A stretch of DNA of 64,000 nucleotides from Stereum hirsutum FP-91666 SS1 (lineage: Eukaryota; Basidiomycota; Agaricomycetes; Russulales; Stereaceae), in the NCBI RefSeq assembly GCF_000264905.1, contig NW_006763131.1, positions 1,289,253 to 1,353,252 on the forward strand. Reading direction: 5' to 3'. The notes under the pieces are model-generated. The model saw nothing but the letters and a program-made list of their open reading frames with translations. It was not told the origin of the DNA and ran no database searches. Position 1 is the stretch's first letter. Each line of letters starts with the position of its first letter. Positions 1-12,155 of this stretch are shown here, piece after piece. The position numbers and the translations under genes are program-made.

Positions 1-3000
1 GTACGACTGCCCGACTCCCAACGTTCCCTCTCGGACGACAAACTGCCCAAAAGCTTCATACTACGGTCGACCTTGCCTTCGACGCGCTCCATCTCGGATT
101 TGATGGACTGGGTCTCACTGATGAGCAGGGCGTATTCATCCTTGTACCGGGTGATACTGGCCTCCAGCTCGGCGATCATAGTGATGATTGTGGCGGCTTG
201 GTTCTTCGTCTCCTTAGCCTGGTCCTCCAGAGATTGCACTTCGTTACGCAAAGGCTCGACCTTGTCCAAGATCTCAGAGAATTTCACTTGTGCGAGCACC
301 CACTTGACCAAGGGACCGCAAGCCTTACTGGCACGATTGACAGTCTCGAAGTTGAACGAAGGTCGACTGAGGAAGTCCTTCTTCATGAGATCACGTAGCT
401 GTTTGGTCATCTGGTTGGTCGTGTCGAAGTTCACGATGCGCTGGATGAAATCGTCACGACGAATGATACCCTGCACCGTACGCCAGCTGTCGATCTTGTG
501 GCCCAGAACGGTACAAACGGACTCCATAGCGACTTTGACACCCTCGGGAGGATTGGCCATTGAACGCACTTCCTGGAGGTGTTGTTTCTTGATGTTGCTG
601 ACGGCGGCTTGGGCATCGAGCACGGCGGGTTCGGCATCCGCGAGGTCAGCCATGACCACATTCCTACGCTGCGCGATGTGCTTGTCCTGTTCAACGAGCG
701 CGGCTTGGATCTCAATAGACGCGGCCTTCTTCTGCTCGGCCTCCTGCTGGTCGGAAACCATCTGCTTCAACTTCTCGTTGGCCTCTGCGTTCTTCGCCTC
801 CAGTTGAGTACGCTTGATGGCAAGACTCTTCCGAAGGTCCTCGACTTGGGTGACAGTGTCTCGAAGCTTATCGAGACCGACATGAAGATGGCGTTGCTGC
901 TCCTCCAGCTCGTCGCGCTTCTCGCTGTATAGGCGGACGTAGTGGTTGATACTATACAAACCTTATCAGCCTAACTAAACGAGGGAACACAAAAGGAAAG
1001 CACTCACAAATCGAGATAGTGACGAGGGGTAACGTAGTTGTAACGGCCTTGGCGACGGCTGAGGCGTTGATTGATATTGTATAGCGACATATGGACGTGC
1101 ACCAAAGCATTGACCACAGCCGTACGATGAACAGGCGGCATAACCAGCTCCCTGTACGCGATGGGGAAGATCGCCGGCGGCGAGTATGACGACAGGTCCA
1201 AGTCGAGTGTGTGTGTAAACTCCATGCCGACTTGGAAGAAGGCCTGATCGGACCAGTCACCGAACCAATCGAGCACGCAACGATTGAACAAGGCGGGAGA
1301 GGTCGCAGCACGAGACGCCAAACCGTTCTCCGGAGGATTCATGGTGAAGACGACGTGGAGATTCTTCGCGACTTGTTGAGTGAACCAGCGATACAATTCT
1401 TCGTGAGAGTCCAGCATGAGACCATCGCGTTGCGAGCCTTCCTTGCAAGCGGTCATCAATGCCGAATGTTCATCGCCTTCGAATAGACCTGGAACTTCGG
1501 CGTTGGCCAAGAGTGTGTTCATGCGTTCAAGGAAACCAGAGTCAAGGACGTTCGACTCGTCCATGATGAAGCAAATCTTCTCCCCCTTGGTTCCAGCGCG
1601 CCGAAGGACCGTTCGCAAATCCTCGTCGAAATCGTCACCGGTGTACTTGTTCGAGACTTTGATCTGGAAGATGCTGAGACCATTCATCCATGCGACAAAA
1701 CGTGATAAGGTAGTCTGAAGATGGTGTGGTCAGTATACAGACATCACATTCATATGGTCGAATCGTACCTTTCCGCTACCACTGACACCAATGAGCAGCA
1801 GATGACCCTGAATCTGGCGGAAGACACGATCGATCCTGAGAACGTGGTCCAGGACATCGTTGAACAACACGAGCGGAACGTCGAGCTCTTCCTCGTAGAA
1901 AACGCGCAGACGAGCCTTGGTGTACTCTCGAAGAGTATCCCTGTCCACAGGAATGTAGTGCTTCGACGTCCAGTTCGAGAACAGGATTGGACGCGCAAGA
2001 GCTTCGTTCTTGTCGATGGTGGGGAAGTGCTCCATGGCGGTCATATCGATGTTATCGTCGGTCCACTGTTTTTCATCTTCGGAGACCAAACGATCTTGGA
2101 AAAGACGCAGAGCCTCATGTGCCCATACACGAACAAGCCCTTCGACTGAAAGCAACTCCAGGGGACGAATTGCCTCGTAGATACCACGTACCCAACGAGT
2201 GAGCTCACGAGGAGAATAGACATAGTGAGCTTGCACATCGGTTGTGAAGCGCTTCTGCGAGGCCAGGTAGAACGACACCATCGCATCCGTGAGAGGTTCG
2301 GCGTGGCCACGAAGGTTGGGTACGACCTTGAGCAAGGCGCGGGTGTAAGTCCCGTAGATCTGCTTGAGTGACACCTCTCCAGGGTAGTCGACCATGACAA
2401 GAGGAGCGTGTCGAAGGAACCTGTGACTGAGAGGAACACGACCAGGGTCTGTAGGAGGGTTGCAAGCACCGACAAATTGAATCCGCTCCAACTTGACCCA
2501 GGCCATGTCGGTCGTTCTCCAATAACCACCGCACTCGACCAGCTGGCGGATGAACGAGATGACCCTCTGCGTGCCATATTTATCTGCAGCCGGCAAATTG
2601 ATCTCATCGCAGAATACGACCAACCAACGACCGAGCTGGATAGGAGCGAGGATGACTCCATTGGGCGTCTTCCTGTACTCGCAGTACTGCTCGAAGGTCT
2701 TCAGGATGAGCTCCGGTGTCGTGGCACTGGAGAAGTTCAGGCCGACGACCTCCATGTCTGGTAGTTTGCGCAGAGCACTGAAGAGCGTCATGGTCTTTCC
2801 TGAACCGGGAGGACCACAGAGCATGAGAGGTTTGTGCTCTGAAAGCCATGAGTAGAGGACCTCCTCGTGACGGACAGTATCCATGGTAGGCACCACGACG
2901 TCTGAAGCGGTGACGGCCTGTGCCTCGATCTCGATGGTAGGGACCTTCGCAGCCCATGCTGACCACTCTCCGCTATTAGTCTGGACGTCAAAGTCGATAA

Positions 3001-6000
3001 GAGAACTTCCTGGTCCAAGTGGAGGTAAGTCGATTCCGGTCTGCTTGGTGAGGAACTCGCCGAGCTCCGCGCGAAGATCGAGTTTCGAGTCACCGGAGAA
3101 TGCCCAGATGATGCTGACAAGTAATCGTTTGCTAACATACTGTTCAACGCGTTCCGCAGAGAGGGGGAAATCGGAATGTTGGGCATTATACTCGAGGATG
3201 TTGCGGACCGTCTTGTTAATGAGCGAGAAGAGGGTGTTGAGGGCGCGAGTCGCAGTGAAATCCATGATATGCTCCATAGTAGAAGCATACTCCAGCGCAG
3301 AGCTGACCAACTCGCCTTCTGCGAAGTAAGGTTCGAGGAGCCCTGCAACTTGCCTCTGCGTCATCAAGTTGGCGCTCATGGCCTCGTTTGCAGCTTCATC
3401 GGCACGACGCCCTATGCCTTCGAACGCTTCATCATCCTCGGCGTCCAAGGGAGTCGAAGAAAGTGAATCCAGGTATTGACGGTAGACCATGGATGGTTCC
3501 ACGACGTCCTCACTGAACCAGATCATACCGCAACGGCTGACAGTGGCCAGAGTGGCGTAGCGAAGGTGCTCGACTTCGAACATGATGCGAACGTTTGATG
3601 GGAGATTGAGACGTTCGCCGTTGGGAAGCGTCAAAAGCTTGTTGTCGTCCAGCACACTGTATAGGTGCAGTCAGCAAACACTCCACACCTTAATTAAAAG
3701 ACGTTTCACCTGTTCAAATTCTCGACCCACTCCGGGTCGACATCACCGTCAAAGATGATCCAATGCCTCTTGCCACTCTCACCACGGACATCATCCACGA
3801 TCTTCCGCAGAACGTGAGTGAACAGACCATCGTTCCACTCACGAGTGGTCTGGTCAAGCGTTCCGTACAGCGCATCCTTGTGCATCGCCTTCGGGTCAAT
3901 GACATACGAAATACCCTCGACGCCGTCCAATCGCTCGAGTGCCTTGAGCAAGACCTGCCAGGCATTTGTCTTCCCGCTTCCAGAGGAGCCGACCATCATG
4001 AGACCGTGCTGAATCTTTTGGATCTGGTAGAGCTGAAGGATCTTCTCCACCCAACGATCACCCTCCACAAGACGTCGCTCCTTGCAGACGATCCCAATCT
4101 GCTCGCGAAGGGCATCGAGGTCGACTGGGACGTAGTCGGTACCTGGGAACACATCTGCGAGAAGGCTGAACAACCAAAAATCAGCGAGAGCTTAGGAAGG
4201 TTTCGAATGTCAGTGCTCACCTCGTCAATAGCGGCACATCGTCTGCAACCAATTTGGGAACAATGGTCTCGGTGACACTCTGGATCACGATGACCTGCTC
4301 CGCGACAGAGTTCGACAATCCCCCGACATCAGCTTCCTCACCAGCCTCTCGAGCTGCCTGGAGACGTTCACGTTTCAAAATACCAGCACTGGCAAGCACG
4401 GCCTTGAGTGCACGGAGACCGAAGTCGTAATGGGGCTGCGGGGAGAGTTGCTCGTCGCAAAGGTTGAAGAAGGGAACAATTTTCGAAGCGAGAGATTCGG
4501 CGGTACGGAAACCCTGGGAGAACAGCATGACTTGAGCGATAAGCTCTCGGTCGGGACGGGTCATGGCCATCCTATACAAAGTATGGTGAGTAATTCTATC
4601 ACAGGTGAATGATGATCGAGACATACGGTCTGAACAGCTTGGTCAAATTGGGAGGGAGTTGAGACCGACCGGCATATGTAGGGTTAGTCGTGATGAAAAT
4701 ACCTGGGGTGAAACGGTTAGATGAATAAATTGCGTTTCCTGAGGGCAAAACGCACCGATGTTCTTGTTGATCTTCAAGTTCTTTCCCACCAACTCAATCT
4801 CCGCATTCGGGTTCTTCACCAACGCAGCCAAACCCTGCTGAATGCTCTGCACCTGCTGACTAACGGCACTCAAAATCCTCTCCTCCAACCTATTGAACTC
4901 GTCGAAACATCCCCACGCTCCGACCTGACAAAGACCGACGAAAATACGACCCATAGCTTGGAAATCGAACGTCTCGTCACAACAGAAGACAAGTACGAAT
5001 CGTCCGAGTTGAACACCAAGCGCTTTGACGGACTCTGTCTTCCCGGTTCCTGCAGGACCGAATGGAGCACCACCGAGCTGGTTGTCCAAAGCTTGGGTAA
5101 GGGTGAGATAGCAGCGATCAGTGAGCGGCGTCTGCACGAGGCGGTCTGGGACACCGAGATATTCCCAGCCGTAGGGGAAGGAAGCGTCCGCGACACGAAT
5201 TGCGAGGCATTCGAGGGGATCTGAGGCATTACGGTCGAGGTAGTAACGCATCTGGTAAAGCCATGAGAAGGCGCTGTTGTCGGTGGCGCGTTGTTGAATG
5301 AGCTGACGGGTAACGTCACGCTGGTGGACGAGTTCGGTGATGAGGTGCTCGCACTTGCGACGGGTGACAGGCTTGAGCTCGGTGAGCACAACGTCGGCTA
5401 GCAAGTCGAGACTGCTGCTGACGGTGTCGAGAGGACCTTCGAGGGACTGAGAACTCTCAAAGGCGACTTCGATGGAGTTGGTCCAAGCGACTTGGATAGC
5501 GAGGGTGACGAGCTGAGCGGGGAACTTCTCGACCCACTCCAAAAATCTGCCCATGGGCACGGTCGAGCCCAATCCGTAGAACTCCTGTAGCTCCGCAACG
5601 GCATTGCACAGCAGATTCGCCAATGAGACTCTCATCGACGACTCGATCTTGGCCAACCAGTCGTTGATCTTCGGGAAGTCTTTCAGCAGTATAGGTTCCG
5701 AGAAGGGAACCTCCTCTCCTTCTCTCGACGACATGCCCTGAATCTCTGTCAAGTCATCGTCAAGCCTGATGGTTGAGATACCAGCAAACATCTTCTTGAG
5801 ATGCTTCATGATTCGAAGGATGTCCTTGCTGTTACCAATGATCTCGAGAAGATCCTCGTCTCCGACGAAGTAGAACCGAGGGAACGACGCACGCTCTCGC
5901 TCGAGATATTCGCCGAGTGCCTTCTGGATCTTGTTGAGTAAGTCGGCGAGTCGCTCGAGGGACTTCTGAATCTGCTGGATGTTCATGACATCGAGAACGA

Positions 6001-7752
6001 ATGGCGACTTGTACACTTTCTTCATGACGGATAAGAACTCGGTGTTGATGTTCTGGAAACGTGCAGTTTCGACGGGAAGGAGATGCTTGATGTCGGCACT
6101 TCCTGAGAAGATACCTTCCAAGTACACCCATTGACGCTGCACGTCGATCCAGACGTCTGCAAGATGTCAGTCTATATCCATAAACTGTCTGCATGCGAAA
6201 CTCACCGAACAGAACGTGGATCCTGTTGAGCTTCTCCTCCCAAGAACTTGCCTGTGAAATAATGAGCACAGAACACTGAGATCCGGACGGCGGCTCGTAC
6301 CTCTTCCTCGAAGACTACAAAAGCAGGAGGTCGATAAACTGGATCTAGCGAATATCATGTAGAAGACGAACCTTTGTAGTATGGAGACAGTTTCATGGCT
6401 ACCAACGAGTTCAAGTTCTCACTGCACTTGTTGAACAAGTCGTCCCAGCCTCTGCCAAGCTCATTAAGTTAAATCGGATATTGCGTGTGGGGTGAAACTC
6501 CATACCTGATCAGTCGGCATTTGTTCTGGTAGTTGACCAAGTCGAGCGTGTAGTTGGTCCAGATCTCCTTGACCTGTCTGATATACTCCTCCAGAGCCAT
6601 CTACGCAGAGCATATTGAGTGACCCGCGCCACCATGACAATTACGCCACATACCTCCCCTTGAGCCTGCACGATGACCTCCTTGATCAAGCTCTCGTTCT
6701 TCTTCAAGTCCAAGTCATAAACTGTCCCGAGCGTCATCCTAAATAGCGCGTCAGTCAAACTGTAGTCACAATATCAAGAGAGATGGACTCACAAAGTCAG
6801 ACTCGGTTGCGTAGGCATCCTCAACACTTTGAACAACTGCTTCCAGTGGCGATCCTTCAACGCATCGCTCTTCAACTCTCCAACGATGGCGTTCGACTTC
6901 AATAATCCTCTCAACACCTCCTGCACGTACTCAAACGCAGCGTACTGCCTCATCCTTGTTGGCATGTCCTTCGTGCTGTTCAACAACCCGTCTATATGCT
7001 GTCTGAGCTTCCTCGGCTGCACCGTCGCCCACGCCATCTCTCTAAGCTCCGTGATCTGACTCCAGATACCGGAGAGTGCTGTCCAGACGGCCTTCAGGTC
7101 ACGAAGTTCCTCAAAGACGGGCTCGAGACGCGTGTGGCGTATAAGTTCGAGGTCAAGGGCTTCCTTAGCACGACAGAGGAGGTCGTACTCGTCTTGTACT
7201 CGGGTCAATTTGCCTTCAAAAACGTTGATGGTGTTCATAGCCGTATCGGCGCGCATGTTACCATTCACGGGACGGGTTTGCTCCCATTCGGTGAGGACGT
7301 CGTTAATCTTGTTCTCTATGATCTTGTCCTCCGCGACAATCTTGAGCTGTAGACCAGCTACAGAACGTGTGAGACATATTATGAGTCAAGTATCGGCGTT
7401 AGATGTGGGGATTATACGCACCAAGTTGCTCTTGGATAGAGTCATTCTTCCTCTTCAGAATCTCGTTGTAAGCACTCCATTCTCCACGCAGCTGGTCGCT
7501 GTACAGCCAGTCTTCGGGAAACTGGTATCGGAATCGTTCGAGCGTCTTCTCTCCCGAGGCGCAGAGTTCTATCATGGGGCCCCATGTTTTCGTCTTCTTC
7601 TTGAGGTCTTGCACGAATGTAATGAAGGTAACCGCTGCCGCGGTCGAAGAGTTGCCGCCTACCAACGCCTATGTAGCACAAACGCAGAGTCAAAATTCCA
7701 GACATTTGAAACGCATACAATGAGATTGTGAAACCAAGATGCGTACCTCCAT
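1..7752 (-). CDS. dhc2: Cytoplasmic dynein heavy chain, motor part (dhc2-type), 3' end off window
   Basis: Minus-end-directed microtubule motor of nuclear migration and vesicle transport. Reading right to left, the spliced protein starts in the linker ([17 protein letters not shown]), then shows AAA1 with [10 protein letters not shown] near 5.06 kb, AAA2 with GSSGSGKT near 3.98 kb, AAA3 with [10 protein letters not shown] near 2.81 kb, AAA4 with GVSGSGK near 1.77 kb, the stalk coiled coil with the microtubule-binding segment (0.4-0.8 kb), and runs off the left edge after the stalk. At least a dozen short introns interrupt it (for example 7669-7746). The roughly 1,100-residue N-terminal tail of ordinary dyneins is missing: only 220 bp separate the first plausible ATG (7752, in DFTMEALVGG) from the divergent SmE start, and the frame upstream is closed by a TAG at 7867-7869 with no earlier ATG. 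This fits the two-gene dhc1/dhc2 dynein reported for Agaricomycetes. The exact start is uncertain; an ATG at 7925 with another splice is possible. Confidence 0.95.
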
Positions 7753-7862
7753 CGTAAAGTCAATACGAGCAGGCCGGTGGTATAACGGAAGGTAAAGTAC
7801 GCGTCGGCGCGAACACGCTCTTTCTGGTTGCCCAACTTCGGCATGCCCCGAGAAAGAAGGGA

Positions 7863-7870
7863 AGCCCTAA
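7863..7870 (+). promoter_or_regulatory. AGCCCTAA box between dynein motor gene and SmE
   Basis: Exact match to ARCCCTAA, extended by CCCC, 102 bp upstream of the SmE ATG and in the probable leader of the dynein gene. See the two other copies at 28655 and 59405. Confidence 0.4.
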
Positions 7871-7971
7871 CCCCAACTCTCTCGCCTTCGTTGCACGCCT
7901 TGAACGCGTCCACCATCACCGTCAATACCTTTCCCTACCCTCGTCCTTCTACCCCGTAACACCTAGCCAAG

Positions 7972-8637
7972 ATGTCAGGACGTCAACAGCGTGTGATGGT
8001 TCAGCCCATCGTATGTCCTTCTTATTTGTTCAAAGTGCCAAAGTATCTCACATCGAAGTATAGAATGTCATCTTCAAAAACCTGCAACAAGTGCGTTTAT
8101 TCTCCTCATGACCCACACAAACGGTATCACGCGCTAACACTCTGTTCATTTGATCTGTAGAGGACAAAAGTCGTGGTCTGGCTATACGACAACATTGAGA
8201 TGCGGATAGAAGGCCGAATCATTGTGCGTGCACTCCTCCACCTTCGAGCACACCTCTCGTTGAACTTGTCTCGCCCTCAAGTCGCGATGACCCCTTCTGC
8301 CTCCGCGTTGATGAGCCACTACCGAGTACTCCTTATGACTCTGGCGTCGTGATATACGCTTGGGCCACAAGCCTCACCTCTTCGCCTTGCATCTGTGGCT
8401 CGGTTCGTATTCAGAACACACATGTTGACCACGGCCCTCTTCGCTTTCTATAGGGTTTCGACGAGTTTATGAACATCGTGATTGACGATGCCGCCGAGGT
8501 CTACGTCAAGGAGGCAAAACCACGACGGGAACTGGGTGCGTGATCTCCTCTCGGTCCTATCTACCACCCTAACAGATTCTTTAGGGAGGATCATGTTGAA
8601 GGGAGACAACATTACGCTCATCCAGCAGATAGTATAA
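7972..8637 (+). CDS. SME1: Small nuclear ribonucleoprotein E (SmE)
   Basis: Core spliceosomal Sm protein, one of seven forming the ring on the U-rich Sm site of U1, U2, U4 and U5 snRNAs. Five exons: 7972-8010, 8064-8090, 8161-8223, 8454-8535 and 8585-8637, totalling 264 nt and 87 aa. The protein starts MSGRQQRVMVQPI and carries the Sm1 motif around VWLYDNIEMRIEGRIIGFD and the Sm2 motif GRIMLKGDNITLI, as in human SNRPE. The third intron (230 nt) is long for this window. The gene is divergent from the dynein motor gene and convergent with PEX10, whose stop lies 107 bp beyond. An AGCCCTAA motif sits about 100 bp upstream. Confidence 0.95.
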
Positions 8638-8744
8638 GCGCTCCCCTTCGTCCTATCCGTCCTCTCTTGTAAAAGTTGCTCTGTCCTGCATATTGTACGA
8701 TTGCTTTGATGGCCCTCGGGAAATTGCACGATCATTGCTACAAG

Positions 8745-10051
8745 CTACAAGTTGTATACAGGTAACAACCTCGTCAAATCCAACGACTGCCTACAAAGCG
8801 GACACTCCGACTGCACAACACCACACCATCAGAATCAGCCTGCGCTCATCACAACCCACAAGAACAAAAAGGAACACTCACTTTCTCTCTCCCCCACCCA
8901 TAAACACAACTCCAACAAAACAGATGCCCACACTCCGTCGCCGCGCTCGCCGTCCTCTCCTCTAAACAAAGCGTACAATTCCTCCCAGCCCTCACTTCTT
9001 CCGGTATGCTTCCCACGTCCAAGATCGTCAGCTCATCCTCTTCGGCTGGTAGTGCCGGGGCGGATTCGGGATCGACGACTTCGAGGAGTGAGGAGATGGG
9101 CCGGCCGTCGATGTGGATTTCGAGTTGTTGCGAATGTTGGTGTTCTCGGTATGAGGATGAGGTAGATATTGGCGATTTCCCGTTTTCTGAGGATGAAGAT
9201 GTGAGAGAGGGTGGTGCGCGTGCGCGTGTTCGTAGGAAGATTACGAGTCGGTAAAGCAGGCGAACGATGATCAAAACTCCGAGAAGTGAATAAGATGGTG
9301 GCCTTGAATGAGGATCCTCCGGCACCGCAGCCACCTAAGTCCAACCCATGATAAACACAGGCCACTCTGAGAATCAAGAATGAGAATACATACATGTCTG
9401 ATACGAAGCATCCGCCTCACACCCTCATAATACGTTCCTCTCAAATAAAACACCGCAAGGTTCAACTCGCTGAACACTTCCAACGCGTTTACAGCGCCCT
9501 TCAACATGCTCTTCAATCGTTCACTTCGAGATGTTAATGTTGGTCCTAACCGAGCGAGGAGGTATGCAGGGAGTGCGGGGAGGAGGACGAGGAGGGCACG
9601 GATGTAATGGATGCGGGTACGCGCTGGATGAGACCATATGCCTGTGTATTCTTCGCCGAGGGTTTGAATGGCTGTAGAACATCATTAAGCACGCTACAGC
9701 AGAGAGATGAGAGCTGGCAAAATGATATCATACCGCGACCTGTCGTCAACCCATAGTACAAAACCTTCACAACCAACTCGACCTCCTTGTCATACCTCGT
9801 AAGCCAACGCGTTCCTAAGCACCATTCCCAGTCCCTAAGCCATAATTCAAGAAACGTCGGATATAGGAGAAACTCACCCAGCCAAGCACGAAGAACGTTC
9901 TCAATCTGCTCTTTCAGTGAAGAGACGTGTATAAAGTCCCTTTGGTGCGCGCGAACTGGCGATCATTACTCTGGGCCACACAGGCTCAAGAGGATGAGCA
10001 CTCACTAATTTGAGCTTTCTGGGCTGCTGGAAGTGACGGTATATGTGACAT
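8745..10051 (-). CDS. PEX10: Peroxisome biogenesis factor 10 (RING E3 ligase)
   Basis: RING ubiquitin ligase of the PEX2/PEX10/PEX12 complex in the peroxisomal membrane, needed to recycle the import receptor PEX5. Six exons (10051-10006, 9955-9878, 9814-9734, 9671-9394, 9334-8882, 8810-8745) total 1,002 nt and 333 aa. The N-terminal Pex2/Pex12 domain includes IIRAHQRDFIHVSSLKEQ and YYGLTTGRG, membrane segments follow (a hydrophobic stretch at LLGVLIIVRLLYRLVIFL), and the C-terminus is a C3HC4 RING: CTLC, ECGHLFCWSC, then ECPLC and the ending LLPVYNL. All eight zinc ligands are visible. The last intron falls inside the RING. The length is normal for fungal PEX10 and the reading frame is intact. 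Confidence 0.93.
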
Positions 10052-10495
10052 TTCTGCAACCGAACTGTGTAGGACCTCGGATATGAGTGTTTAGAGGCCT
10101 TAGAAATGGACCTTATGTGTATGATCAAGGATGCGGGGATGGGCACATTCACGTGTAAGCCGATTTGTGGTGCCACTGTGGCCCGGGCTTGGAGGTGCCG
10201 TGAAGTTATCAGCCTGTGCAGACGAGTATAACAGGCAAATGAACCAGAGGGTACTGCTGTTGAAGTCATTGTACAGTGTGGATGTGCGTATGCATGAGAT
10301 AAAGCTACAGATGATGGTACACTACTACTTGCCAACACGATATTGAGTCCAGTTGAATGGTAAAAGCAAGCCCAGTTGAGTGGGCGGAGAGTCGACAAGT
10401 AAGCAGCAAGATATGTACTTTTGTATGAAGTTCCAACGGCAATAAGTCAGGCCCACTGAAAGCAGATCCTTCCAGACTACCACCGACCCGGACAC

Positions 10496-11958
10496 CTACG
10501 CCAACAACCTCGTGAGGATGTTCGCATTCGTTTTGCTGATCTGCTCCCTCAACATGTTCACATCCCTCGGGCTGACATCCGCGATATCCGCCATCAAATA
10601 CGCCACATCGCCCTTCGAGTCCGAATACTGCTTCTCGATATTGTAGCTCGCCAGAATCTCGTTGACCTGCCTCAGCACACCCGGCTGGTTCATGTGCACA
10701 TGGCACAACCGCACGTTGTTCGTCTGCTCGACCGCAATTGCCCGGAGTGCGACCTCAGGGAAGTTGACGGCGCCGAGCGTTGAACCGAAGCTGAGGTAGC
10801 GCGAGACGGACGCAGAGACCTCTTCTCCGATCATGCGCTGGGCCTCCTCGGTCGAGCCGCCGATGTGAGGGGTGAGGATGACGTTGTTGAGAGCGCAGAG
10901 TTCCGACTCCCAGCCGTTGAGCTTGTTATCGAAGGGAGCACCGTTGGCGCCCGGTTCGGAGGGGAACACGTCGAGGGCGGCACCGGCGAGATGACCAGAC
11001 TTGACGGCCTCGATGAGAGCGGGAATGTCGACGACTTTGCCGCGAGCGTTGTTGATGAGGTACGACCCCTTCTTCATCTTGGAAAACTCGACGGTGGATA
11101 TCATGTTCGTCGTTTCTGGCAGTTCGGGGACGTGAAGGGTGACAAAGTCGGATTCGGCGAGGAGGTCATGGAGGGTGTTGACTTGACGGGCGGAACCGAG
11201 GGGCATGAGGTTGACAACATCATAGAAGAGGACGCGCATGCCGAAGGCTTCAGCGAGGACGGAGAGTTGGGAGCCGATGTGACCGTAGCCGACAATGCCC
11301 AGTGTTTTACCACGGATCTCCCAGCAGCCCTTGGACTGCTTGTTCCAAAGGCCCTGGCGCATCTCCCAGCCACGTTGGAAATATTGCCGAGCGAGAGCGA
11401 TGATTTCGGAGATGACGAGCTCAGCGACGGAGCGAGAGTTAGAGAAGGGGGAGTTGAAGACGGGAACGCCTGCTTTGGCGGCGGTGGTGAGGTCGACTTG
11501 GTTTGTACCGATGCAGAAGCAGCCGATGACAAGGAGCTGAATTCCAGTAGGCATGTCAATCCAAGTAATGCATTTGATGAGTACAGAAGACGAACCTTTG
11601 AAGCAGCCTTCAAGACACGCTCCGTGATCTTTGTTTTACTACGGATGCCAATAGCATGGTAGTTTGGGAGTTTTTGGATGAGTTCTTCTTCAGACATGGC
11701 CTTAGCAGAGTGGTCGACAGTGAAGCCCTGGGCCTCGAATGACTTGACAGCATCCTGGCTGATATTTTCAAGGAGAAGAAGCCTGAGATGTTCGTTGTCT
11801 ACCGGATGAAGAACTCTTGGTCGGCGAACGCTAGACGCAGCGGCTTGAAGGGTATTCTGGCGCATCCGTTCATGGATGGAGGAAATGCCAGTGGGAGACA
11901 AGGAGACAGCAGCTAGCGATGGCGAGACCGAAGTGGGGATGGAAATTGGGGTGGTCAT
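10496..11958 (-). CDS. SER33: D-3-phosphoglycerate dehydrogenase
   Basis: First enzyme of serine biosynthesis; oxidises 3-phosphoglycerate with NAD+. Two exons, 11958-11596 and 11536-10496, encode 467 aa, the length of yeast Ser3/Ser33. The Rossmann motif GYGHIG lies at about residues 204-209, preceded by the family motif around NSRSVAELV; the catalytic Arg and His regions (INNARGKVVDI and LTPHIGGST) are present. The C-terminus (LCHVHMNQPGVLRQV onward, about 70 residues) is an ACT domain, which in this family binds serine for feedback inhibition. The ATG at 11958 gives the expected N-terminal extension. Divergent from HIS7. SER3 and SER33 paralogues cannot be told apart here. Confidence 0.95.
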
Positions 11959-12073
11959 GATGGTAGATGAAAGCGTTGAAGGGAGCGTAAGGGATGACGG
12001 GTAAGCCGAAGTTTTATAGGAAGGGATGATGGTTGCGTGAGAGTGGCGACTATGGCAGAATACGTCGGTGACT

Positions 12074-12079
12074 TGACTC
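12074..12079 (+). promoter_or_regulatory. TGACTC, Gcn4/cpc-1-type core in a shared promoter
   Basis: The 197-bp interval between the SER and HIS7 start codons contains TGACTC, the core of the TGACTCA element bound by bZIP general-control activators (Gcn4, CPC1). The seventh base here is G rather than A. The position is 116 bp upstream of the serine gene ATG and 77 bp upstream of the HIS7 ATG. A role in co-regulating both genes is inference. Confidence 0.4.
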
Positions 12080-12155
12080 GACTCCAGATCTGTCTAGACA
12101 AGTGATCGCCGCTGCACGTTCGCTTTTCATCCTTCCTTCGCACGTCCCCCGTCTA

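Noticed and set aside
8224..8453. Possible snoRNA in the long SmE intron (GATGA-like boxes)
   Set aside because: TGATGA-like elements are present, but I find no CTGA D box at a proper distance and no closing stem.
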